From Orychophragmus violaceus (Eukaryota > Streptophyta > Magnoliopsida > Brassicales > Brassicaceae), in the NCBI GenBank assembly GCA_030180135.1, contig CM058239.1, forward strand, positions 58,917,246-58,981,245: a stretch of DNA of 64,000 nt, in the 5' to 3' direction. Positions 36,306 to 48,870 of the stretch are shown here, piece by piece. Position 1 is the first letter of the stretch; every line of letters begins with the position of its first letter. Position numbers and translations under genes: made by a program. The notes under the pieces are model-generated. The model made no database searches. It had not been told where the DNA came from and worked only from the letters and a program-made list of their open reading frames with translations.

Positions 36306-36444
36306 ACTCTTCTTAACTCACAGTTTGAAAATAGGACAATCGGCTATCATCCTCTTGGTCATAATTCAAAAAGACTACCCACTTATCCTTTGTTGACGAC
36401 ACTGTAATCATGTTCGATGGAAAACCTTCCTCTCTTCAAGGTAT
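36306..36444 (+). pseudogene. LINE ORF2 remnant, part 2 (RT active-site region)
   Basis: Short piece of LINE RT in shifting frames: GYHPLGHNS (about 36340-36366) then a THLSFVDD-like stretch (about 36376-36399) corresponding to the [F/Y]xDD active site. The first 55 bases nearly repeat 25811-25866 on the other side of the LTR. It is interrupted after 36444 by a solo LTR and continues at 37744. Confidence 0.7.
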
Positions 36445-37738
36445 TGATATATCATGGTTTTTATGAGTTTATAACCATAATATATGTCTTTGTTATTGAC
36501 TCTTTTATGTGTTTTGGAGTTTTTTTGAGTTTTTACAGGTTTAGGCACGTTTGAAGCATATTTGGATATTATGGCGCATTCTTGAGCCTTAGGAGAAGTC
36601 ATGCTGAAGAGCAGAAGTCAGAGACGATATATGACCCTAGTGTCGATCTACGAACCTTTGGTGCCGGCCGATGCAGGGTCGATGCATAACACATTCAAAT
36701 CATCGTAACATTATCGACCCAAGATATCGTCCATTCCATATTGATGTTCACATTCACCATCAGTGTCGATCGTTGCATCACTGGCAACAGTCGACACAAC
36801 GGTCGATCATGAGGATTTTCGACGATTAATGAAGACTCTTGGAGATCTTCAACTTGGTCCATAATATACGCATAATTACCAAAAAAACATATTTTACTAT
36901 TATATTAGGGGTTTTAAGCCATTGTTTAGGTTACCTTTACATTACACTTATTTTCACATTCAGAGAGATTTGGAGCTTTTTGGGGCCTGATCAGATACTC
37001 GACAGAGAGAAGATTTTAAAAATTGATATGCTCAAAGTTTACTATCCCTAGAGCTACACTGCAAGAGCCAAAATATAATTGTAATATATATGGGTCGAAT
37101 CCACAGAGACTCAATACTCTTACATAGACTTTATGTGTTGAGTTAAGCTAAGCAGAATAGTTCAAAACAATTAAATCAAAGCAGAAAAGTAAGCGAATGG
37201 GTTGTAAGCAAGCATGAAAAGTGTCATGTCAAGAGAGTTCTCAGAAAATCAGGAATATAGACTAATCAATCAATCGAGATCAAATTAAGAACAGTTTCAG
37301 AACTAGAATCACATAAGTATGATAGACCAACTTTCGTTGCGAATATTAACTATGTCTAACAACCTAGAAAACCAAATTTCTTTGCAATTTCTAGAGTTCT
37401 AAACATACATTAATCTCAGGTTCGTTCGTTCGTTCACAATTTTTCTAAACCAAATTTCTTTGCGAATAGACAAATTAGTCATATAGGTTCTTTTCTAGCA
37501 GATTAACCAACTTTCGTTGTGAGAATCAACATAATATGAATAATCTAAGTGGCCAGTTCAGATTAAGCACTAAGATCAACCTAGACAAAGAACTAGAAAG
37601 TATGAATACCAATTTATCAATTAACCTAACATTCCATGAAATCCCTAATGAGAATCCCTAATGTGAATCCCTAAACATAACTAGTAAGCTACTCATACAT
37701 GATCAATGAAACATAAATCATATATGAATAATAAAGCA
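36445..37738 (+). repeat. Rearranged solo Athila-type LTR with inverted second half
   Basis: Flanked by a perfect target duplication ggtat (36440-36444, 37739-37743), with the LINE reading continuing smoothly across. It begins TGATATATCATGG like the LTR at 21322. 36445 to about 37050 aligns forward to the first 475 or so bases of that LTR. From about 37055 to 37738 it aligns in reverse complement to the rest: the string GTCGAATCCACAGAGACTC (37092-37110) is the complement of the LTR end region at 22452-22470. A palindrome pair lies at 36762-36800. It ends in CA. Confidence 0.75.
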
Positions 37739-37743
37739 GGTAT

Positions 37744-39343
37744 CACATACTCTCTTGACTCCTTTCAATTTCTCTATGGCCTAACAATGAATAGAGAAAA
37801 GAAAGACCTATTTTTGGCGGCACTTAACCTAGAGGAAGCAGAAAATTTCAGTATGTTCGGATTCCGGATACATTCCGAATTCAATACCTTAGTCTCCCAC
37901 TACATCATAGGAAGCTCAAAAAATCTGATTACTCACCTCTGACTGACAAAATCTATTCAAAGTTCAATCACTGGACAACAAAATTTCTCTCCTTCGCGAG
38001 AAGACTTCAAATGATCTCGTTTGTTATCTACATCTAAGTGAAATTATGGTTTTATGCCTTCTCATTGCCAAAGGGATGTATTAAAGCTATTGAGAAGCTA
38101 TGCCATAAGTTCTTATGGGCAGACGATTTGACGAAGAGAACTAATGCAAAGGTTTCATGGGTTAAAATTTATCTCTCGAAGGCCGAAAGAGGCCTTGGCC
38201 TGAGAAATTACAATGTGTGGAACAAAGATCTAAACCTTAGACTGATTTGACATCTCTTCTCGAATAGTTGAACGTTGTGGGTTTCTTGGATTAAAGAACA
38301 CAAAATTAAGCGAGTAAAATTATGGGCAATGGCAGCTAAGAACACAGATATTTGATGTGGAAATTCCTTTTCTCCCTTAGGCCTTTGGCAAAGCATCTTA
38401 TTGAATGTCAGGTGGGGAATGGAAAATCAGCTAGTTTTTGGCTTGATAATTGGAGCTCTTTGAGTCCTCTAATGGATATCAACCGTGAAAACTGGTCGAG
38501 GCTAGTGGGAATCTCAATTAACGCTACGGTTGCTGAAGCCTCGTCTCTCCTCAACTAGTGTCAGCCATCTCGATTTATAATCCCATGTATGCAGCTAATC
38601 ATTATATCTTTTAAACTCAACCAACCTGTCGTATTCCTCTCATAGCGACGACATTTTTAGTTGGGGTCCTATTAAAAACCGATCAACATAATTTTCTACT
38701 AAGAAAACTTGGGAGTCTATCAGACCATCCAACAATGTGCAGCCATGGTGTAAGGTTATTTGGTTCAAAAATGATGTCCCTAAGCATGCTTTTAACTTTT
38801 GGACATCAAGTTTGGATATGCTTCCAATAAAAGCTAGAACGGCGAGGTGGGTGTGAATATAAAATCTGCTTGCCCCTTTTGTGCTCATCAACAAGAAACT
38901 AGAGACTATATTATCCTAGGTTTGGTCCTTGGTTATTCATCGTTTCAGATATCTACACATCTCTTTGGATAATTGGCATAAACTGATAATTTGGAGGAAA
39001 GAAGAGACCAACTAACGGTCGATCGATTTTGCTAAAGCACCTTGTTTCTCAAACAACCATCTATATATTTTGGAGAGAGAAGAATTCAAGGTTTCACAAC
39101 CAAATCTCTCTTACTCCATCTCAGGTTTTCAATCAGATCGACCATTCAACAAGAGACACACTCCTAGCCTATCGTTTCCGGAAAAGCTGTGAATCTCTTC
39201 TTTTGGAATGGTTTAGATATAGCTAATCTTAGCTCTCGAATAGTTGAATCTAATATCGGCATTGAAACTTCTACTTGGTTTTTATTTTTATTGGCCATAG
39301 AAGTTCCTCTATATAAAGTTATTGTAACCTAACCTTTGCACAC
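37744..39343 (+). pseudogene. LINE ORF2 remnant, part 3 (RT C-half, zf-RVT and tail)
   Basis: Continuation of the LINE after the solo LTR: LTMNREKKDLFLAALN (37784-37831), the KLWFYAFSLPKGCIKAIEKLCHK region (38040-38110), WVKIYLSKAERGLGLRN (38160-38210), then a zf-RVT-like block with WFKNDVPKHAFNFW-type sequence (about 38762-38805) and the C-terminal region to about 39225. Stops and frameshifts are scattered, so it is an old copy. No clear poly(A) tail was seen; the end near 39343 is placed where minus-strand intron sequence of the lesion-inducing gene seems to begin. Confidence 0.78.
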
Positions 39344-39418
39344 GATGACCCTGATGCAAACACACAGTCTCCAATTTCTTGAGATTAAAATAACTGACAA
39401 TAAAAGTTGTGGACAAAC

Positions 39419-39935
39419 CTACAAGAACTCGGTCAACAAAGGAGAGAAGTGACGTTCTTGAGGTCCGTAGTTGTAGAAATCATACAGAATAGGACTGACA
39501 ATCACCAAGTAGAAAGCCTAAAACAAACAGAATAAAATGAGGTTTTAAATTCATACAATGTGTAGAGCTTTAAAATCCTACATTTGTAGATACATGATGA
39601 AAAAAGAAGAAGCCTAACCAGAAGATAAGCATCAACAATGTTTCCGATAACAAAGAGTAAGCCTCCAACTCCTTTCAAGGCAATCACAGTAACAAGGACT
39701 TGTCTTACCTATAAAAAATCCATTCTCCATGTCATTCAAAATCCATATAGAGATAGAGAGAGGGAGAAGAACATCAAAAACATGTTGTTTACCTCTACGC
39801 TAGGCAAAGTTACCCCTAATCTAGAAGATAGACGTGCCTTGGCCAAAGATGCATTGTTCGAATTTAGTAAATATGAAGGAGATGATATTTGAGTAGCTTC
39901 TTAACAAAACAACGCCAAACTTATTAATGGTACTT
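39419..39935 (-). pseudogene. HR-like lesion-inducing (DoxX-like) protein, exons 2-4, decayed
   Basis: Three exon-like blocks on the minus strand with proper splice borders. Exon 2 (about 39935-39793) retains the LAKARLSSRLGVTLPSVE block but its first half is frameshifted. Exon 3 (about 39708-39620) begins after TATAG and gives a membrane-type helix, VIALKGVGGLLFVIGN. Exon 4 (39517-39419) begins after TTTTAG and gives SPILYDFYNYGPQE, ending at a TAG exactly where a CAG splice-border codon is expected. The family is a small plant membrane protein with a DoxX-like fold, linked to hypersensitive-response-like lesions. Exon 1 is 15 kb away at 54781-54848, beyond the MULE. The last exon was not found. 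Confidence 0.75.
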
Positions 39936-40302
39936 CCTCTCTAGACCACTTTATACTGCTACAATCAAATCAACACAACATGTGGAGGATGACCAAAGGT
40001 CCTCGCATCTCCATAACAACATGAACAACAGAGCTAAGACCCCCCCCCCCCCCAAAAAAAAAATGAAGAACTCAGAGTGACCAATCTAAAGGCAGATCAC
40101 CCATGGCACTCAGAGTGACCAAGCTAAAGGCAGATCAACCATGGCCAAACAATATTATATACATTCATTGACAAATACTCAAACTTTGACTAATTTGCAG
40201 TAACACCATCAAATACACCGTATCCATATAAAATGTATTCAAGCTCGATATACAAAATCTTACAGTAAGAGATCCAGATCTAAAGATAACACTCAAAAGG
40301 GG
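39936..40302. other. Intron 1 remainder of the lesion-inducing gene; homopolymer and short duplication
   Basis: AT-rich, no gene. A run of about 14 C followed by about 10 A lies at 40040-40063. A 39 bp tandem duplication (CTCAGAGTGACCAA.CTAAAGG) follows at 40071-40148. Confidence 0.5.
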
Positions 40303-40490
40303 GGAAATTACTCAAATTCCAAGCTCGATAGATGAATATTCGAGAAATCGTCTAATATACCCTTATGAGAGAAATGGAAATCCTGGTTATCCATTTTTAG
40401 TCTCTCATACCCCTCTCCTTTTAATGAAATATTGTTAGACGAAAATGCTCTTACAGAAATATAAAAATTCAAAAAATAAAGAAAAAAAGA
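40303..40490 (+). repeat. Left terminal inverted repeat of the MULE (degenerate)
   Basis: Begins near GGGGAAATTACTCAAATTCC, a typical Arabidopsis MULE terminus style. Pairs imperfectly with 54500-54625 on the opposite strand. Confidence 0.45.
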
Positions 40491-40848
40491 ATCTCTGCAT
40501 TGACCAAATTACCCTTAATGAAATATATAATAGCTAATTTGTTATTATTTGTTATTAGAAATATATCTAAAATTATAATTAGTTTTAAAAACTGAAAATT
40601 AGATATTTTAAAAAAACGCGACGGGTACGAGAAACCCCCAATAAACAGAATCGAAATCAGCTCATCCGACGCAGTCGCCGTACCCTCCACCGTCGCCGTT
40701 TCCTAGATCACCTCTGTATCGCCAGAGCTGCATTGAAGTCGAAAATCCAGGTACATTTGAGCTAAATTTGGAATTTAGGGATTGATTGAAAATTGATGAA
40801 TTTATGGATTGAATTCATGAATTATTGATATTTGTTTGACAGGACAGA

Positions 40849-43122
40849 ATGAGCAGGAACGTAAGCATACATTTTAAATGCCAAGATCGTATGTATAGTA
40901 AAATGTTGAAGACATCAGTGGAGAAGATAACAATGTCGATGGTAGAAGCTAGGATATACACGAAGCTTTGTTTAGATGAAAGTAATGTTAAATTGCATTT
41001 GAGTTACATTCCTCTGCTGGTTGGATGTGAGGAACAGTGGACTATTCGTGATGATGAGGATCTGGTTGTTAATCTATCATATGTTGATAAACAGAACCGT
41101 AAATGTATTTTATTTTTGGAGGTGTTGACTGCATCGGAGGGTTCTCCTACATCGGAACTGCCCGAGCCACACTCGAGAGTGGGGAAAAGTTCTTTTGGTA
41201 TGAACTATGACGAGTTGCATCGAACTGATGATGAAATCGTAGAAATAGGACCCAGGCCATTGCGTTGTATGAAGAGAAAGGACAAGAAAATCAACAAGAG
41301 GAGGTGATAGAGAATGATGATGTTACATTACGTGATGAATGTAAGACTCAAAAGGGTAACGATATTGATCCATAGGATATCCGTGATGAATATGTTGAGG
41401 AACCACCTTCTGTTGAAGCTAGTCAGTTTGTACAGCCATGGGAAGATGGTTTGGGTTAGAGTGTGCATCAAGAATTTCCAACTAAGAAGGTAATTGTAGA
41501 GTTGGTAGATAAAATCGCGTTTGAGAACTGCTTTGCTTATATTATAACACATTCTGATAAATGGCAATAGATGGCTAAATGTGCTCTACCAAGTTGTAAA
41601 TGGGGTTTACGAGCAGCAAGGATTCCAATCACAAATATTTTCTCTATTAGAACGTACAGGAAGATGCACACATGCATCCAGACTACTAGCAGGGATAACA
41701 GGAGAGGCTCATCGCAACTAGTTGCAGATCTTTTGAATGATGAATATCCTGGGAAATACGAAAAATCATGTTCCTAAAATCATCATTGATCTTGTCAAGA
41801 GAAAATGTGGTGTTGATATATCATACTCCACAGCGTTACGAGGGAAAATTAAAGCAGTCCGTGATATGCGTGGTAGTGCAGAAGATAGCTACAGGATGGT
41901 GTATTGTTATTTGTTCATGTTGGATTAGGTCAATCCTGGGAAATAACGAATGTAGAATTGGATGAGGCGGGAAAATTAAAGTACTTATTCATAGCATTGG
42001 GAGTAAGTATTGAAGGGTTTCAGTGCATGAGGAAAGTGATAATGGTGGATGCAACTTTTCTAAAGAACGGATATGGTGGTGTACTAGTCTTCGCCATAGC
42101 TCAAGATCCTAATCGTCACATCTATCCCATAGCGTTTGGTGTACTAGACGGTGAGAATAATGCTAGTTGGGCCTGGTTTTTCGAGCAGTTGAAAACCGTT
42201 GTACCCGACTCTCCTGGATTGGTATTTGTGAGTGACAGAAATGCAAGCCTCATCAACGCCGTAGCTTATGTGTATCCAGGAGCTCATCACGGATACTGTT
42301 TATGGAATTTGTTCAAAATGTAAAAGGTCATGCTGGTAGCGGAAACAAATCCATATGCGCATTTAGATTCCAGGAATGCGGTAAGGCTAACACGATGGAT
42401 CAGTTCAACAGTCGTTACGAGTCGTTTAAGGTGAGATTTCCTTCCGCTTACAAATATGTGGAGGAAACCACCAATAAAGCAACATGGGCAAGAGTTTTTT
42501 CTCCAGTTGACAGATACAACCTATACACAAGCAATCTATGTAGAATCTCTGAACAAAACCTTTAGGGAAGCGAGGAGGTACTCCTTAAACCCCTGCTCGA
42601 CACGATCGTGAGACAATTTTATTTTTGGTATAACGAGCATAGGAAAGAGGCTGTCTCAGGAACGGCTGAGAACAAACTGGTGCCTCTCGTTGAGATCTTC
42701 GTGCACGTTAACTGTCCTAAAGCTAAGAAGTTAACTGTGAGGGAGGTAAACAGTTACACGCTTGAATACGAAGTCGTCGGAGAGGATGGAATGCTTTATT
42801 TGGTTAATTTGGTTTCGAGAAGCTGCAGTTGCAGGTTCTGGGATATTCAGAAGTATCCATGTATCCACGCACTAGCCGGCCACCACATATTCAGCAAAGC
42901 CAAAGCCGATGGAGCTGGTGGCCGTATGCTTGATACCGAAATAGAGTTACATCAGTTATCCTCAAAATATTATTGGATGGAGTTGTGGGCATTGGCATAT
43001 TGCATGTTGATTTATGTAGTATCAGATATGTCTACATGGAATATCCCGGATTACATTAAAGAGAAGCATATCTTACCTCGGGATCGCATCATAAAGAAGG
43101 GTCGAAATAAAGTACTAAGGTT
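40849..43122 (+). pseudogene. MULE (mudrA-like) transposase, frameshifted and split by copia-3
   Basis: N-terminal block 40849-41307 (152 aa, MSRNVSIHFKC start), then decayed linker. The MuDR-type zinc domain (CALPSCKWGLRAARI, 41577-41620) is followed by the MULE catalytic domain with VDATFLKNGYGG (42043-42080), SWAWFFEQL (42164-42190) and VSDRNASLINAV (42226-42261), supplying the D, E and D residues. A SWIM zinc finger follows (CSCRFWDIQKYPCIH, 42828-42872). At least three frameshifts and a TAG at about 41926 break it. Copia-3 enters after base 43122; the 3' end lies at 50449-50545. Role: cut-and-paste transposition of the surrounding MULE, now lost. Confidence 0.88.
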
Positions 43123-43833
43123 TGTTGGGATTATGTCCTGAAATCATATTGTACTTACTCTAAAGATAGTTGTATTGTCGAGATCGGACAATTCATGTGA
43201 TACTGGGTAGTCATAATGTTTTGCTAGAAACCGCTTATGACAAATGAGTTGTAACTCTTTTCTAGTATCGTGTGAACCTACAGGGTCACACACCTAAGCA
43301 AGCTGGATACACTTAGTATGGGATTGATCATTGGCAAATGATCCGATCAATGTGTATTGGATACACATTGAATTGAGTTTTGAAGAGGTGTGTCGATCGA
43401 TGCAATGAGTGTGTCGATCGACGCAGGTTTTCGAATGGGTGTGTCGATCGATACAGTATGTGTATCGATCGATGCACATTGGTCGTTTTCAGTCATCCCA
43501 GGTCGATATATAATGTCTTATATGATCGACCTGAGCCCCAGCCGTGAGTGTCGCTTCTCAGAGAGAAAGCAGAGACATAGAAACTCATAAGATCCACAGT
43601 AGATCCGATTCCCGGCACTAGCATCCCGGCGGATTCCAGCTTGTGTGCGTGTGGACTACGATAGAGGCGCAACGATTGAGGCGCTATAGATCTCGATTAC
43701 CTGCTCATCCTTCCGCTGCCAATCTCCAGGTAATCACGAGGTCAGTTTTAGATTCAATCACCTAGACCCTAGATCCTAGGCTTCAGGAACAAGATGGAAT
43801 TCTGGAACTGTTAGAATTGGCCGAGTTCCATCA
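43123..43833 (+). repeat. 5' LTR of copia-3
   Basis: 711 bp, starts TGTTGGGATTATG and ends CATCA; lacks 56 bp present in the 3' copy (about 50037-50094). Two palindrome pairs and a TATA box are present. Confidence 0.95.
43391..43513 (+). promoter_or_regulatory. copia-3 LTR promoter: two palindrome pairs plus TATA box
   Basis: TCGATCGA cores at 43393, 43414, 43444 and 43465: two pairs, each 21 bp apart. TATATAA lies at 43507-43513, 35-42 bases downstream. Same architecture as in copia-1 and copia-2, with doubled sites. Confidence 0.55.
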
Positions 43834-43834
43834 G

Positions 43835-43846
43835 TGGTATCAGAGC
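43835..43846 (+). other. copia-3 primer binding site (tRNA-iMet)
   Basis: TGGTATCAGAGC one base after the 5' LTR. Confidence 0.95.
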
Positions 43847-45560
43847 CATAGGTTTTAACTATTGAATCTAAAGCATGGAATTCGATTAAAATTGCATTTG
43901 ATTGAATTGATGCTAGCTAGTTTTCGTTTTGATAAATATAATCTCGGATTTATTAGTTTCGAAAACGAAGAACTGTGTTTTCGCACAGTGTCGATCGACA
44001 CAAGTTTGTGTCGGTCGACACACCGCAAAAACGATGAAAATATTTTAGCGTTTTCGCACTGTGTCGATCGACGCACTGGGTGCATCGATCGACACACCGC
44101 GAAATGCAAAAGAATTTGTGTTTTCGCATAGCGTCGATCGACACAAGTTTGTGTCGGTCGATGCACCGCGAATTCGACTATTAAAACATTGAGTTTCGAT
44201 TTAGAAATCGCACTGTGTCGATCGACACACTGGGTGCATCGATCGACACAGGCTGTGCGAAAGGATAGATCGGTTCAATTATATTGAACCGGTTATCTCG
44301 CATGGTTATGTCGGTTTAATTCGATTAAAATTCCCTCATACCCCACTGTGTCGATCGACACAGGTTAAGTGTCGGTCGACACAGGCCTTGCGATTGGTTG
44401 ATCGGTTCAATTGAATTGAACTGGTTATCATGCTTGGTTAAGGTAGATCAGATCGATTTAAATTGGATGAATTGATTCAATTGGATTGAATTGGTTATCT
44501 CGATTAGTATAAACCGATTTAATTGGTTAAGATCAGTTTAATTGGATAAGTCGGTTCAATTGGATTGGACCAGTTATCGCGATTAGTTAAAACTGATTGA
44601 ATCGGTTCAATTGGATGGACCGGTTGAATTGGATTTGACCGGTATCTCAATTGGTCTAAAACCGGTTCATTTGGTTATTTACCGGCTCAATTGGATTGAC
44701 CGATTATCTGGTTGGTTAAATGTAATCGTTTGGTTTTGAACCAAATGATTAAGAAACCGAACCAAATGACCTAACCCACTTATTAGAACAATTAAAACTC
44801 AATTAAAATAGAAGTTAAACATGTTCTAAACTCATAAGAATACACATTGGATGTGTGTTTAGATCAAAACTTAGTTTTCAATATGGTCAACTGTCAAGAC
44901 TCTTTTTTTTTTTTTTTTTTTTGGTCAACAGACTCATTTCATTGTTGTGATACTCTTGCCAAGAGCTTGGTGTCCACAATTACATGAGTAAGGCATGTAG
45001 TTGTGTTGATGGTCTTGCAGTGCTTGACATCAACAATTACATGACCTAAGAGATTGATTTACTAACATTTTAAAGTTCCGTTTCCTCAACTAAATATCAA
45101 GTGACCTTGATGTCTGGCCCAATCTTGTCTACTGTCAAGACTCATTTCGTTGTTGGATAGTCTTAGAGTCCTTGGTATCCACAATTACATGAGTAAGGCA
45201 GGTGATCATTGATAGACTTGCAGTGCGACTGTCTATGATCACAAGACTGAAGAGATTGGTTTACTTGACTGGGCTATCAGAAGTTCTGGGCTCAGAGACG
45301 TCAGAGTGGATGAGACATGGATTGTCTTATCTGCGACCAAGAGTTGTACTGGGTACAATTAGCAATGATTTGCTTACCTAGATAACTAAGATTTGAGTGA
45401 TGGCGAGTCGTCCACTCAGATTTTGGTGAAGTAAGGGTCTTGGATCATTATATTCATAGAGGAAACATTGGTTGAATATAATGCGAGTTTTCTTATTAGA
45501 TAAGATTTCTCATTTCCTGAGCTTCATAACTAAAATTTTCTTTTATTAAAATTTCAGCCT
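43847..45560 (+). other. copia-3 untranslated leader
   Basis: 1.7 kb with no credible gene. Palindrome pairs at about 43989/44009, 44063/44084, 44132/44152, 44217/44238 and 44350/44371. 44390-44720 repeats CGGTTCAATTGGATTGA-like text. A block present once in the copia-1 leader occurs twice in part (about 44890-45060 and 45110-45260); the first copy is interrupted by a run of about 22 T. Confidence 0.65.
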
Positions 45561-46475
45561 ATGTCTAAAACTACTTTCTCGTTACGATCCGTCCTTGACA
45601 AGGACAAGTTAAATGGATCAAATTTCCTGGATTGGTATCGCAATTTGAGATTAATCCTCAAGCAGGAGAGTAAGGACTATGTCCTTGAGAAAGCTCTCCC
45701 CGAGAGGCTTGGAACCAATGCCTCGCATGCAGTATATGATGCTTGGAATAAGCATTATATTGATGTGGTAGATGTGTGTGGTCTGATGTTGGCTACCATG
45801 AACTCAGACTTAAAGAGTCAACACGAGAACATGGAGTCGCCAATAGAGATGATCACCAGCCTGAAACTGAAGTTTCAAGATCTGGCACAAGTTGAGAGAT
45901 TCCAAATGGTGAAGTCTCTCACTGGGTGCAAGCTACCAGAGGATGCTCCAGTGAGTCCTCATGTCATTAAAATGATGGGTTACATTGATAACCTGGGGAA
46001 ACTGGAATGTCCTGTCAGCTTAGAGTTGGCCACTGACATCATTCTGCAGTCACTGCCGTCTAGTTATGATAAGTTTATCAAAAGCTATATCAAGAATAAC
46101 TTGACGAAGACGTTGACTGAGCTGCATGGTATGATCAAAATAGCAGAGCAAGACATCATAAAGGGTAAAAGATTTGAGAAATCTTGTGTTGACAAGGGTA
46201 GAGGCAGGGCCGTCCAGATTTGGAATCATGATAGGCCTGTGTCATCTTATAAGCCCAAGTCCAGCCCATCTGGTGTTAGAAAGTGCTTCTACTGTGATGA
46301 GTCAGGGCATTGGAAGAGAGATTGCATTAAATTCTTGGAAGATTCACAAGAGATGAAGGAGATGTATGGTGCTTCTTCTTCAGGTATTGTGTTATTACTT
46401 CAAGTTCTACGTATGTATTGGATACTGGTTGTGGTACTGATATTTTGGAAATATGCAGGGCCTAAGCAACAGTAG
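45561..46475 (+). CDS. copia-3 Gag protein with CCHC zinc knuckle
   Basis: 304-codon ORF from ATG 45561, colinear with the gag of copia-1 and copia-2 (FSLRSVLDKDKLNGSNF start). A zinc knuckle CFYCDESGHWKRDC lies near residues 242-255. The last 30 or so residues are out of frame with the relatives: a frameshift near 46385 leads to a stop, and the protease DTGC motif is visible only in another frame (about 46420). Gag forms the particle that packages element RNA. Its survival as an ORF in an element whose pol is ruined suggests gag may have stayed useful in cis; this is inference. Confidence 0.8.
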   Translation: MSKTTFSLRSVLDKDKLNGSNFLDWYRNLRLILKQESKDYVLEKALPERLGTNASHAVYDAWNKHYIDVVDVCGLMLATMNSDLKSQHENMESPIEMITSLKLKFQDLAQVERFQMVKSLTGCKLPEDAPVSPHVIKMMGYIDNLGKLECPVSLELATDIILQSLPSSYDKFIKSYIKNNLTKTLTELHGMIKIAEQDIIKGKRFEKSCVDKGRGRAVQIWNHDRPVSSYKPKSSPSGVRKCFYCDESGHWKRDCIKFLEDSQEMKEMYGASSSGIVLLLQVLRMYWILVVVLIFWKYAGPKQQ

Positions 46476-48870
46476 AACATTGAGGAAAGGACAAGTGGAA
46501 CTGCGTGTCTGGTATGGAGCAATGGTTGCTACATAAGCCGTAGAGATTCTCCACTTGTAGGAGCCTTTCAAGCTTGGTTTTTTTGAATTAAGTAATTGCT
46601 ACTATGTACCTGCTTTATGCAGAGATGTCTTTCATTTTCTTGTAAGAATTTGGATGTTTTTCATTCTGATAAAAGACAAGTTTTGCTCTTTTGATCTTAA
46701 TGAAATATTATATGGTAGCACCCCTTTTTGATAAATGGGTTTTATGTCTTAAACCAATATACACCAGGATATAACATAAATACCAAACGGTTTAAGTCTG
46801 ATGACTTGAACTCGATTTTTCCTTAGCTTAGTCGTTTTGACCACATAGAGTGAAGCGGATTCAGAATTTCCATTGTTATGAGCTTTAGGCTCATTTGATT
46901 ATAAATCATTTGAGACATGAATTCTACTTACTGGACCAAATGACTAAGGCTTCTTTGGCAGAGCTAAAGAGAAGGGCCAGAGGCTTATTGGGCCTTGCTC
47001 ATACTGATGTATGTGGCCCGATGAGCATAAATGCCAAAGGAAATCTTCAGTACTTCATTAATTTATTGATGGCATCAGTAAGTATGGCTGTGTTCATTTG
47101 ATGAGACACGAGTATGAATCCTTTGAGGAGTTCCAAAAATGAAGTATAGAACCAATTTGACAGAAGTATTGAGATCCTCGATAAGATCGCGGAGGAAAAT
47201 ACTTGAGTCAAGAATTGGGTCATCATCTAAGTGAGTGTGAAGTCATATCACAGCTCTTTTCTCCTGGAAAACCTAAATGGTGTTTCTGAGAGAACGAATC
47301 GGACCTTATTAGATATGCTCCGATTAATGATGAGTCACAGGAATATTCCATTATTCTTGTAAAATACGCTCTAAAATGAATATGTTTACGCCAAATAGTT
47401 TTCTATCAGAATCAGTTGAAAGACACCACATTGGATGTGGACTGGGTGATTTCCAAGTATGTTTTTCTGATAAATTGAGATTGCAAGGTTTGTGTAAGGC
47501 AGTTGTCAACAAACAAACTTGAATCCAAATCTGATAAGGTCTGCTTCGTCGGTTGTCCTCGGGAAACCGAGGCTTAGTACTTTTGCAACCAATCCGAGAA
47601 CAAATTTTTGTTGTTCGGAACTCTGTTTTTCCAAGAAAACAGTGGGAGTAAAAGTACAGCTCGAAGAAATTTGAGAAACACAGGAGGCTGTTAAACCTGT
47701 TGAGGAAGAGCAGCGGTTGGATCTACAGAGTGCTGTAGGATCTGAACCTGTGGAGCCTGAAGTTCGCTGATCCTGATGGATCCGTCACTAAACCGAGGGT
47801 GATTCCTCATGACCGATTGCTGTGATCTGTTGATCATTGAAAAGTGACGAGCCTGCGAAATTCAAAGAAGCGAAGGTGAGCCCCAACTCCGAAATTTAAC
47901 TAGGAATGTTTGTTAGCTTCACCGATTCATCTCTGGATTGAAGCAAACAACTTGGATTTGGAATCTATGTTCTGTTAAAACGGTCAAAGGTTTTGACTTG
48001 ATCAGGAACGTATAGAAACCGTGCGTTTACAAGTAAACCAATGGGAGCGTAATTGCAATTCTCACACCGTACGTTTATAACATACTTAATCTCATAAACG
48101 ACGTTCCGACGTTATAGTCTTGTCAAGATTTGGGTCGGAAGTCAAATTTAACGATGGACATGGAAGAAGCCGCGAAAGTTCTTGGAATAAGGATCCATTG
48201 AAATGGATTGCAAAGACCAATTGGATCGTGTCAGAATCCTTATGGTGATAAGGTATTGGATAGTTCAAATGTGCTTGATTCCAAGAATGGCTTCACACCA
48301 AAGGTCTTATGGCAATAATCTTAGCAAGATGGAGTGTCTTTGACACTGGCTGAGCTAGTATCGATCTTAGCAAGATGAAGTGTCTTGGACACTGGCCGAG
48401 CTAGTATCTATGAGTGTGATTCCTTTTTGCTTATGCAATAGAATCCATCATGAATGTCATATTTTGCACTCGTCTAGATGCAGCTGACGCATAAAACATG
48501 ACGAAAAGATACCAATTTGTTCCGGTAAAAGTCACTGGACAGTTGTAAAGAATATCCCCATGTGTTTGAGAAACACTAAGGATAGTTCTTGTTCAACTGA
48601 GAAAAATGACGAATCTGTTATGAGTAGTTAGACGGAAAAAGATGATTCCCGGTTCCCACCTGGTTATGTCTCTTTGTCTGCGTAGCGGCACTATCTGTTG
48701 GAAAGGTCTCCAAGCAGTGGACCGTAGAATAGTGCTTATTAAAGAATAGTGGTGTGGTTTGTTGGAATGGTTCCAAGCAAGAACACCGCAGCATCTCTCA
48801 CAACCTAAGCATGGTTTTCGTACTGTTGTTGTAGGTACTAGATATCTGAAGACGTGGTCTTGATTCTAGT
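46386..48870 (+). pseudogene. copia-3 pol remnant, many stops and frameshifts
   Basis: Colinear with copia-1 pol but readable only in short pieces: protease DTGC (about 46420), integrase start with HTDVCGPMS (46999-47025), a SERTNRTL-like piece (about 47288), the RSGRIRHEPE-like region (about 47760-47800) and an RNase H remnant (about 48450-48720). Deletions are common. It cannot encode integrase or RT. Confidence 0.85.

Noticed and set aside
42302..43141. Separate SWIM-domain host gene
   Set aside because: It is the C-terminal part of the MULE transposase, colinear with the catalytic domain just upstream and only frameshifted.
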